The position numbers and the translations under genes were made by a program. Below are positions 25,096 to 30,058 of a stretch of 30,058 nucleotides of DNA, piece after piece. Within the stretch, counting starts at the first letter, position 1. Each line of letters begins with the position of its first letter. The DNA comes from a virus. Under the pieces are notes generated by a model. It ran no database searches and was not told the origin of the DNA. It worked only from the letters and a program-made list of their open reading frames with translations. Where the stretch lies: positions 1-30,058 of the IMG/VR virus record IMGVR_UViG_3300044911_001353; one strand, 5' to 3'.

Positions 25096-25119
25096 ATGGA
25101 TTGGTGAGCAGAGCAACCA

Positions 25120-25290
25120 TCACGTAGCCAGCCCAGCCCGAAGGACCGTGATGCTTGCTTCGCAGCCAGCAATCTGTTGGTCGATCGCGTCCATGCCTGC
25201 GATGTCTCCGCTGCTCACGGAAACCAGCCGCTGTTCAGCCAGCCAGTGCTGACGCCGTTCGAGCAAGACGATCAATTCCTCGGGACTCAT
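25120..25290 (-). CDS. Small helical protein, 56 aa
   Basis: Too short for the usual cut-offs. It begins at the second of two adjacent ATGs, five bases after AGAGG. The sequence is helical, with EELIVLLERRQHWLAEQR, a GDIAGMDAIDQQI turn and a second helix ending in LRAGLAT, like a helical hairpin. It lies just after the 568-residue structural protein and before the glycine-rich gene. Its function is unknown. Confidence 0.65.
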   Translation of the reverse strand: MSPEELIVLLERRQHWLAEQRLVSVSSGDIAGMDAIDQQIAGCEASITVLRAGLAT

Positions 25291-25299
25291 CATCGCCTC

Positions 25300-27006
25300 T
25301 CAGTCGTGCGCCTTGATCAACACGTACCCTGCTGTGACGCCAACACCGGCCGTCGACACGCGAGCGCGCATGAGTTGAGTGTGGACGTTGTTGATACCGA
25401 TCTGCACCGTGCTCGACGCCACCGCCGTCAATGGCGAGCCAACGCTGTACCACGTTGCGCCGTTGTCGTCGGAGCCTTCCATCTGGAGAGCGGGTGCAGT
25501 CGTCGTGATAGCACCCACGTTGATGACCAACTGCACACGGTTGCCGCAGTCCTGGGTCTGCAACTGAGCCGTCGTCGAGTTCAAGGTCGTCAACACGATC
25601 GTTCGATCGATCAACTGGCGCGTGGCAAACACGTCGCGCGATAACTGCAACCGGTTGATCGCACGGGTAAACGACGGCGTTGTGCCGCCGAGAGTCTGAA
25701 CGTACCGAACACGGTTGCCGGCCAACGGCAACACCGGCGAGCGGTACATGCCGACGGCCGTGATGCGCGGGAAGTCGTAGACCTTGTACCAGTTCGTGCC
25801 GCTGTCGTCGGACTCTTCGATCGACACATCCATTGTCGGGCTGGTGCCGCTGACCGCCGTGACGGGGATGTTGACCTCGTACGATGTGCCGAAGCCTGGC
25901 GTGATTGCAGCCACCGTGGCCGTGCTCGTAATCGCCGCCGAAGCAACGTCGTTGACGATGGCAGGAATCCCAAGGTTGGCCGACGTGACAGCGGCCAGCG
26001 TTGACCCCGGAGCGATGCTAACCGCACCAACGGTCGCCGCACTGGTGGTCAATGCCACCGGCAAGGGATTCTGTGTGCCTTGGGAGCGCACGCCAGCAAG
26101 CATCACCGCCTGCGCAGGGTGGTTCTCGATTGTCAGATGGCCGAGCGTCCACGTCGTCGTCGATGCCGGGGCCGTCGTGCCGTTGAACGACCAAATGAAC
26201 ACGTACAGACGATCGGTCAGATCCGGCAGGTTCTCGTAGCGCGATGCACGCGTGGTGAAGTTCGGGCCGGTGGCCGACGCGCGCAACGCATCCGAGAAGA
26301 ACAGGTCTCGTCCGGTCCAGTCGTTCATCACCACGGTGCCAGGCGATGCCGTGGTGTTCACCGTGCCAGCGGTGTCACCAGTCGCCCAGCCGTTGCGCTG
26401 CGCATCGAAGTTGATGGCCGTCGCCGTGGCACCCGTGACCAGGTTGCGGATGTAGTTCCGACCGAACACGGTACACAGGCCGCTGCCCGACGCCGGCCAG
26501 CCAGCCACGGTGAATCGGATGGTGTCGACGCCAGGGATCGAGGCGATCGCGTATCGACCGGGCACGCCTGCTGCACCGGTGATAGCAGCAATGTTGACGA
26601 ACTGGCCGACCATCTGGGCAGTGAAGCCGTGGCGCACGATCTGCACATCCACGGTCGTCGAGTTGACGATCGTGTACGCCAGGTTCTCGCCAATCAGGTC
26701 GGCCAGCATGACAGCCAAGTTGTTGTTGACGATTCGCTGCGATGCAGTCAGCGAGAACCGCATCCGCAGCGGGCCGGAAAACGCGCACTTGCTGCGAGCC
26801 AGGAACTCGGCATTCGTCGCAACACCGGTGGTGATGTTGAGCGAACCGGAACCCTGGTTGTAGCCGACACCGCTGCCGACGTATGGAGTCTGCACGAAGA
26901 ACGAATCGAGAACCGATGTGCCGACAGCAGAGAACCCGGCGCCATTGGTTTCCACTCCAACTGGTGCAACCCCGACTACTTGGTTGGGTTTGCGTGGAGC
27001 AGTCAT
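25300..27006 (-). CDS. Large beta-rich structural protein with two C-terminal repeats
   Basis: 568 residues, no membrane helix, Thr/Ala/Ser-rich. It starts at an ATG in a TGATG overlap. The N-terminal 300 residues have a domain with PYVGSGVGYNQGSGSL and WTLGHLTIENHP. The C-terminal part has two related beta domains, each with an SDDxGxxWY motif (399-407 and 512-520), as in other phage and bacterial surface structures built from duplicated sandwich folds. With the neighbouring small protein (27006-27344), it may be a head-decoration or tail-surface protein. No symbol is given, as the fold is not recognised with certainty. Confidence 0.85.
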   Translation of the reverse strand: MTAPRKPNQVVGVAPVGVETNGAGFSAVGTSVLDSFFVQTPYVGSGVGYNQGSGSLNITTGVATNAEFLARSKCAFSGPLRMRFSLTASQRIVNNNLAVMLADLIGENLAYTIVNSTTVDVQIVRHGFTAQMVGQFVNIAAITGAAGVPGRYAIASIPGVDTIRFTVAGWPASGSGLCTVFGRNYIRNLVTGATATAINFDAQRNGWATGDTAGTVNTTASPGTVVMNDWTGRDLFFSDALRASATGPNFTTRASRYENLPDLTDRLYVFIWSFNGTTAPASTTTWTLGHLTIENHPAQAVMLAGVRSQGTQNPLPVALTTSAATVGAVSIAPGSTLAAVTSANLGIPAIVNDVASAAITSTATVAAITPGFGTSYEVNIPVTAVSGTSPTMDVSIEESDDSGTNWYKVYDFPRITAVGMYRSPVLPLAGNRVRYVQTLGGTTPSFTRAINRLQLSRDVFATRQLIDRTIVLTTLNSTTAQLQTQDCGNRVQLVINVGAITTTAPALQMEGSDDNGATWYSVGSPLTAVASSTVQIGINNVHTQLMRARVSTAGVGVTAGYVLIKAHD

Positions 27007-27344
27007 CAGTCGAACCAGTCGGACCCTTCGGTCACGTACGGGGTCGACGCGCCCGAGCCAAGCACGGACAGCGCAACGTACTTGGCGCGAGGCGACTTGA
27101 ACACGACGACTCGGGCACCGGCCGGAACGAACCAGTTCTCGTCGGCCAGCGCCACCGCATCGGTGGCGTCGGCCCTGGCTGCCGCAGCGGCAGCCGTGTT
27201 GCCGGTGAACACGCGCACCGCCAGCGTCTGCGACGCATGAGTGTTGCGCACCGCCACCTGGTTGACGGATGACGTCAGGTACGAGGTCTCAGCGGTGGTG
27301 CCCACCAAACCGTGCGTGATCAACTGACCGTTGTTGTCTGCCAT
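27006..27344 (-). CDS. Small beta-rich structural protein
   Basis: 112 residues. ATG follows GGAGG at a good distance. The sequence is Ala/Thr/Val-rich with clear strand patterns (QVAVRNTHASQTLAVRVF, then ARVVVFKSPRAKYVALSVL) and an acidic C-terminus ending in GSDWFD. It is coupled to the 568-residue protein by a TGATG overlap, so the two are probably made in similar amounts and may bind one another. A small decoration protein or tail-fibre attachment domain is possible. Confidence 0.75.
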   Translation of the reverse strand: MADNNGQLITHGLVGTTAETSYLTSSVNQVAVRNTHASQTLAVRVFTGNTAAAAAARADATDAVALADENWFVPAGARVVVFKSPRAKYVALSVLGSGASTPYVTEGSDWFD

Positions 27345-27389
27345 TGCCCAGAACCTCCATCGTTCGTCGGGACTTCGATGGCTGGCACG

Positions 27390-27503
27390 TTACACAATGC
27401 GTAGCGACGCGCGGTGCATTGGCGCAACAAGTTCGCCATCACCGTCGATCACCGTCAGCACCGGGCGGCCCCGCTGGGCCACCCAGAGTTCGTCGGCGCT
27501 CAG
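27390..27503 (-). CDS. Possible small protein, 30-37 aa, start unclear
   Basis: A frame that ends before the 112-residue gene reads ..ELWVAQRGRPVLTVIDGDG.. and MHRASLRIV, with strand-like alternation and codon use similar to its neighbours. The start is uncertain: a CTG overlapping the upstream stop (CTGA) after GGAAAG would give 37 residues, and a GTG at 27482 would give 30. It is reported as weak because neither start is strong. Confidence 0.35.
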   Translation of the reverse strand: MSADELWVAQRGRPVLTVIDGDGELVAPMHRASLRIV

Positions 27504-27658
27504 TCTTTCCGGGGGAACGGCTGATCCGCCGTCCCTCGAGGCGGCGTCTTGCGCGCCATCTTGCGCCAGTCGCACACGGCGATGATCGTCACCGCCAGAA
27601 ACAGGACGCACAGACCGATGCCGATGGCGCCGTCGATCAGAAACCCAAGCCATTGCAT
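27500..27658 (-). CDS. Single-helix membrane protein, 52 aa
   Basis: The ATG has GGTGAGG in the right place, the SD overlapping the preceding stop. Residues 4-29 form one hydrophobic helix (Leu, Ile, Val, Gly, Phe with one Asp and two Cys), followed by a basic segment WRKMARK and a hydrophilic tail. The size and topology are like those of short accessory membrane proteins of phages. It is separated from the lysis genes by more than 26 kb of sequence, so a lysis role is not supported by position. Confidence 0.65.
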   Translation of the reverse strand: MQWLGFLIDGAIGIGLCVLFLAVTIIAVCDWRKMARKTPPRGTADQPFPRKD

Positions 27659-27669
27659 CAGTCTACGCC

Positions 27670-27945
27670 TCACCACTTGACCTTGTGGCTCCAGTAGCGC
27701 GCCGACATCTTGTCGGGCGACGAGTCCTGGGCGTTGTGCCGAGCGTAGTACGACTTCTTGCGTGCCTTGTCCTTGGCGGACGTTGGGTTCTTGCCGGCAC
27801 CCCGCACGCCTTGCTGGCCGAACCGGATCAGCTTCACCTGATCGCCCGACTTCGCCAGCACGGCGTGCGACTTCGTCGGGTGATTCGGTGTGCGCTTGGG
27901 CTTGTTGTAGCCAGCGAACGTCTCCGAGCCGCGCTTGATCGCCAT
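27670..27945 (-). CDS. Conserved-looking small basic phage protein
   Basis: 91 residues with a recognisable pattern: a GSETFAGYNKPKRTPNHPTKSHAVL beginning (given here only as the pattern YNKPKRTPNH...KSHAVL), then VKLIRFGQQGVRG, and a C-terminal SARYWSHKVKW. This looks like a small protein that I know from many short-tailed phages, there also near virion genes, without proven function. The middle is Lys-rich. ATG follows GAGGG. It lies between two other basic proteins. Confidence 0.75.
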   Translation of the reverse strand: MAIKRGSETFAGYNKPKRTPNHPTKSHAVLAKSGDQVKLIRFGQQGVRGAGKNPTSAKDKARKKSYYARHNAQDSSPDKMSARYWSHKVKW

Positions 27946-27947
27946 GA

Positions 27948-28550
27948 TCAGCGCCCTCGAATGCCGCCGCCACCACGGAGGATGGCGCTGCCGCCACCGC
28001 CACGGGCCCGACCGCCATACTGCGGGTACTTCGGGGTCCGATACTGGCTGGGACTTCCGAGTTTGCTCTTGGGGACGACCGAGTTGCCAACACGCACCTG
28101 GGGCGCAGGAGTGCGAGGAGTTGTCAACGGCTTGCTCGAGGATCTGGATGCCGCTGCCGAGGCGGCACCCAGTGCTCCCATCCCGGCGGCGATGGCCGTT
28201 GCGTTCGGGCCTTCCTTCGACGAACCCTTGCTCTTGTTCGACTTGGCGGCGTCGCGCGAACGGTTCGTGGTACCCAGTGAGCCACGGCCCGGCTTTGTGT
28301 CGGATGACTTGGACTTGTTCGCACCTCGATACGCCGGAGCATCTCGAGTTGGACCAGTCTTGGGTGCAGGCTTCGGTGCAGACGGCTTGGACGCAGAGCG
28401 TCGAGCGGCTGAATCCTCGGTCTTGGCAGCCTTTGCCTTCTGCTCCTTGGCTACCTGGGCGTCACCCTTGCGGACGCCGGTGCTGCGGTCTTCGTTCTTG
28501 CGCTTCTTCTCCAGCGCCGTGAGGTACTTCTGTGCTCCGGTGTCAGCCAT
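27948..28550 (-). CDS. Basic low-complexity protein, 200 aa
   Basis: Starts after AAAGGA. A helical, charged N-terminus (KYLTALEKKRKNEDR) leads into a long Lys/Ser/Ala/Pro-rich region that should be disordered, with one Ala/Gly-rich hydrophobic piece near residues 117-132 (AIAAGMGALGAASAAA), and a C-terminus rich in Gly and Arg (GGRARGGGG). This mix suggests nucleic-acid or membrane interaction. No family is recognised. It is the second gene of the late block. Confidence 0.75.
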   Translation of the reverse strand: MADTGAQKYLTALEKKRKNEDRSTGVRKGDAQVAKEQKAKAAKTEDSAARRSASKPSAPKPAPKTGPTRDAPAYRGANKSKSSDTKPGRGSLGTTNRSRDAAKSNKSKGSSKEGPNATAIAAGMGALGAASAAASRSSSKPLTTPRTPAPQVRVGNSVVPKSKLGSPSQYRTPKYPQYGGRARGGGGSAILRGGGGIRGR

Positions 28551-28588
28551 GTTGGTGTCCTTTGTAGTTCCGGTTGATCCTGGTCGTT

Positions 28589-29095
28589 CTACTTGCCACG
28601 GGCGAACAACCGTCCGCCGCCGCGTCCGCCGATGCCACCGCCCGAATTGCCACGGGCGCCAGCAGCACCTCCTCGGGCAACATTGCCACGGACGGAGTTG
28701 GAAGCGGAGCTGCCAGGCTTGGCCGTGGAACTGATCTGCGTTGTCTTGGGCTTGGGATTCTTTTTGCCTTGGAACCGATCGGCGTAGAGGTCGGCGTCCG
28801 TCCAGCCTTGCCTTCTCAGGTGCTTGACGTACATATCGTTGATCTTGGTCTTGGACTTCTCAACCTTCGGCGAGTTGAAGTTGGACTGCTCGAAGTATGG
28901 GCGCGATGCCTTGGGCACCTGCGCTTGTCGCCCCCGGTTTACTCCGGGCTTCGGCGCAGCGTCGCCGGGTCGAGCACTGGTGCGGGGCTTGGGACGGGGC
29001 GGTACAGCCGTCTTCGCCATGAGCTTGGCCTTGGACTTGGGCTTGGGGTCGCCGGGCTTGGGGTCGGTGGGGGCGGCAGGCTTCTTGCTGGGCAT
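28589..29095 (-). CDS. Basic low-complexity protein, first gene of the late block, 168 aa
   Basis: The start at ATG (29095) is favoured because a TANNNT box lies seven bases upstream (leaderless start) and the reading frame before it is short; GTG at 29122 has no ribosome site. The N-terminal 55 residues are Pro/Lys-rich and disordered. The middle has a short ordered helical stretch (NDMYVKHLRRQGWTDADLYADRF). The C-terminus is Gly/Arg/Ser-rich (GGRGGGRLFARGK). As the first gene of the late transcript its role is unknown. Confidence 0.7.
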   Translation of the reverse strand: MPSKKPAAPTDPKPGDPKPKSKAKLMAKTAVPPRPKPRTSARPGDAAPKPGVNRGRQAQVPKASRPYFEQSNFNSPKVEKSKTKINDMYVKHLRRQGWTDADLYADRFQGKKNPKPKTTQISSTAKPGSSASNSVRGNVARGGAAGARGNSGGGIGGRGGGRLFARGK

Positions 29096-29102
29096 GAGCG
29101 GA

Positions 29103-29108
29103 ACGATA
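29103..29108 (-). promoter_or_regulatory. Candidate leaderless promoter of the late block (-10 box)
   Basis: On the minus strand TATCGT (TANNNT consensus of actinobacteria) ends seven bases before the ATG of the first late gene, the spacing known for leaderless transcripts, and the gene has no ribosome site. No -35 hexamer is clear, the region 17 bases upstream being CTTTTT. Confidence 0.35.
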
Positions 29109-29158
29109 TACCAGGTTGCCACCAGAAAAAGCGGTTCTTCCGCGCAGCGACCCGGTGT

Positions 29159-29187
29159 CCCCCGAACGGGTGACCCCCGAACAGGGG
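29159..29187. repeat. Tandem palindromic repeat in the divergent region
   Basis: Two copies of CCCCCGAAC(A/G)GGG spaced by 15 bases (29159 and 29174). Each copy is close to a palindrome (CCCG AA CGGG in the first). They lie about 65-90 bases upstream of the late start codon, and before a possible rightward promoter. This is the usual form of an operator for a dimeric regulator, or of two stems of an RNA leader. Confidence 0.5.
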
Positions 29188-29223
29188 ACTAGCGAAGGCT
29201 CTGAGGGTGTGCAATACTGAACA

Positions 29224-29279
29224 ACGAAGGCCGCCCCCTGAGCGCTCGAGTTACCAGTTCGAGCAGGGACGGCCTTCGT
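29224..29279. terminator. Long terminator-like hairpin between divergent genes
   Basis: ACGAAGGCCG / CGGCCTTCGT (10 bp), a small internal loop, CCCT / AGGG, then GCTCGA / TCGAGC around GTTACCAGT. The CGAAGGCC...GGCCTTCG outer stem is typical of actinobacterial terminators. Neither flanking gene ends here, both start, so it is not a simple gene-end terminator. It may be an insulator, an attenuator in a rightward 5' leader, or the end of a short RNA. Confidence 0.5.
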
Positions 29280-29334
29280 GAATGGGATGCAGGGAGATCG
29301 TACCCGGCATCACGAGATGGTGCAAGGAGCAACG

Positions 29335-29598
29335 GTGGCCCGCATGGACTGGGAGAAGGCAGAGCACGGGCGCAAGAAGGCGCTCATCCGTGCTGCCGCC
29401 GACGAGCTACCGCAGACCATCAAGGCCCGGTACGCCGGGCTGTGCACCGAATGCAAGTCCCAGTACCCCGTAGGCACAGGCATTCAACGGTCGATGACCG
29501 GCTGGAAGCACGCCCACTGCGCACTGATCCCATCCATCCACGACCGCATGACACAACGGCGCGAGACTCTGCGCCAACAGCGATCAGCCGCACGCTGA
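29335..29598 (+). CDS. Small zinc-binding-like protein
   Basis: 87 residues on the plus strand, GTG start five bases after AAGGAG (an upstream extension has no ribosome site and overlaps the hairpin). The N-terminal 30 residues are a charged helix. Then comes a metal-binding motif with C37 and C40 (CTEC) followed by HAHC at 59-62 (H59, C62) with a GW pattern between, as in small C-x2-C / H-x2-C zinc domains of actinobacteria and their phages. The C-terminus is a basic helix. It may bind nucleic acid. It is the only convincing rightward gene, so it probably opens the early or middle region. Confidence 0.75.
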   Translation: MARMDWEKAEHGRKKALIRAAADELPQTIKARYAGLCTECKSQYPVGTGIQRSMTGWKHAHCALIPSIHDRMTQRRETLRQQRSAAR

Positions 29599-29601
29599 TC
29601 G
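29581..29601 (+). terminator. Hairpin at the end of the zinc-protein gene
   Basis: CGATCAGC, loop CGCAC, GCTGATCG: eight perfect pairs, spanning the TGA stop at 29596-29598. No U-tract. It may partly stop rightward transcription or protect the mRNA end. Confidence 0.45.
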
Positions 29602-29608
29602 GCCTCAC

Positions 29609-29721
29609 ACCTTGCGACCAAGGTAAGACGGTCGCCACTCCAGAGATGCTGCACGTTCCACCTCCCAGGCCGCTGGGAACTGCATGGGACGGATGCCGTT
29701 CAGGCCTCTCGCTCTGGAGTG
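29609..29721 (+). promoter_or_regulatory. Candidate structured RNA leader with alternative stems
   Basis: A gap with no ORF of quality contains two mutually exclusive stems, ACCTTG/CAAGGT (29609-29624) and GCGACC/GGTCGC (29614-29635), followed directly by a 10-bp perfect closing stem CACTCCAGAG/CTCTGGAGTG (29636-29645 with 29712-29721). Inside the latter are TGCA-C-GTTCC / GGAACTGCA (29650-29659 with 29676-29684) and GACGG/CCGTT (29688-29692 with 29696-29700), a three-way junction. The 3' arm of the closing stem ends next to a small ORF and covers a GGAG. This is the form of a cis-acting RNA switch, but no known class is recognised and each stem alone could be chance. Confidence 0.35.
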
Positions 29722-29736
29722 AGTATCGAGGCAGCA

Positions 29737-29844
29737 GTGCATCTCCATGTCGAGCCGTACATTCCAACACGGCCGGGAGTCCGGGTGTGGCAACCGGACG
29801 GGGGATACCACAAGACCGTCTCTGCACGGCCGGCAGATGAGTGA
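29737..29844 (+). CDS. Very small possible protein, 35 aa
   Basis: GTG start five bases after GAGG. An upstream GTG in frame (29719) overlaps a GGAG and is less suitable. The product reads HLHVEPYIPTRPGVRVW, with a regular strand pattern, then GGYHKTV and an acidic end. Codon use is like real genes of this phage. It follows the candidate RNA leader and may be regulated by it. Confidence 0.4.
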   Translation: MHLHVEPYIPTRPGVRVWQPDGGYHKTVSARPADE

Positions 29845-29850
29845 GATGAG

Positions 29851-29940
29851 GTGACCACCCCCCTGCACACCTTCGAGCAGCAGGGAGTGAGGAAGCGTCA
29901 CCGTAACCGACCAGTGAAAATGGCCAGGACGGTTATATAG
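29851..29940 (+). CDS. Very small possible protein, 29 aa
   Basis: GTG six bases after the end of the previous small ORF, in a GAGATGAGGTG context, giving a product rich in Arg, Gln and Lys (VRKRHRNRPVK). It is short, so only the ordered spacing and the lack of another candidate support it. The rest of the gap up to the end of the window (29941-30058) holds a hairpin and an open frame without ribosome site. Confidence 0.2.
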   Translation: MTTPLHTFEQQGVRKRHRNRPVKMARTVI

Positions 29941-29945
29941 GTGGT

Positions 29946-29988
29946 GGGTGTCCCGGCACATCGGCTTGTTCTTCTCCTGCCGACACCC
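29946..29988 (+). terminator. Hairpin near the right end
   Basis: GGGTGTC / GACACCC (7 bp), a two-base bulge, then GGCA / TGCC, with a 19-base loop containing a pyrimidine-rich run. It may stop rightward transcription after the tiny ORFs. The large loop and lack of U-tract make it weak. Confidence 0.3.
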
Positions 29989-30058
29989 CCGGGCGTGGTC
30001 GAGCGTGCGAAACGAGCACGCCGTCCGTCGCCCGCTCACGTTGGGGGGGGCGGGGGGC

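Noticed and set aside
29237-29273. GTTCGAG within the long hairpin as a tRNA T-loop
   Set aside because: The bases around it do not form a T-stem or the acceptor and anticodon arms; they belong to the terminator-like stem.
29934-29939. TATATA as a rightward -10 box
   Set aside because: No -35 element at a proper distance and it overlaps a possible ORF end.
29605-30039. 144-residue leftward open frame at the right end
   Set aside because: His/Arg/Leu-rich composition, no ribosome site and antisense to the more plausible small rightward ORFs.
29941-30058. Open rightward frame starting GTG GTG and running off the end
   Set aside because: No ribosome site, contains the hairpin and the terminal G-run.
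30041-30058. G-run at the right end
   Set aside because: It has the look of a sequencing or assembly edge effect, and nothing can be concluded from it.

Overview
The window is the late (structural and lysis) part of a tailed double-stranded DNA phage genome (Caudoviricetes). It is GC-rich, tightly packed, and transcribed almost entirely on the minus strand, so in coding order it reads from about 29.1 kb down to 0.05 kb. No integrase, repressor, replication gene, tRNA or CRISPR array was seen, so lifestyle cannot be judged. The short-tail reading (podovirus-like) is an inference: there is a terminase, portal, capsid, one neck protein, one large beta-rich tail protein and fibre-like proteins, but no recognisable tail tube, tail sheath or tail chaperone pair. 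An actinobacterial host is plausible from the GC content, the GC-rich hairpins without U-tracts and a TANNNT-type promoter seven bases before a start codon, but it is not proven.

Layout in coding order on the minus strand: (1) 29095-27390, three very basic small proteins, a one-helix membrane protein and a short ORF; (2) 27344-24089, beta-rich structural or tail-surface proteins, a small helical protein and a glycine-rich adhesin-like protein; (3) 24089-23554, a tail-fibre-chaperone-like protein and a basic protein that looks like a degenerate HNH protein; (4) 23535-19417, large terminase (with an apparent DNA-binding helix-turn-helix at its N-terminus), portal and a Pro/Gln-rich small protein; (5) 19420-7493, a giant 2716-residue protein followed by three medium-sized proteins that together look like internal or ejected virion proteins, and a 40-residue basic protein; (6) 7279-5265, scaffold-like protein, small Cys-containing protein and an SU10/DUF5309-like major capsid protein; (7) 5192-1337, connector-like protein, large tail protein and fibre-like protein; (8) 1324-92, lysis cassette: zinc amidase, membrane/coiled-coil protein, holin, then a basic 51-residue protein and a strong terminator hairpin.

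Most genes are joined by TGATG, ATGA, GTGA or TAATG overlaps or follow after a few bases with a Shine-Dalgarno sequence, so each block is probably one translationally coupled transcript. Hairpins at 7436-7465 and 5215-5248 could set different expression levels for the ejection, capsid and tail blocks.

The right end (29.1-30.06 kb) is different. A divergent control region separates the late block from rightward genes. It holds a tandem palindromic repeat and a long terminator-like hairpin. The rightward strand carries one convincing small zinc-binding protein, then about 140 bases packed with perfect stems, some mutually exclusive, then one or two very short ORFs.

Most notable observations: a shared beta module of about 75 residues in three neighbouring structural proteins; the giant virion protein with its three partner proteins; the terminase with a built-in DNA-binding domain and no separate small subunit in sight; and the structured RNA candidate at the right end.
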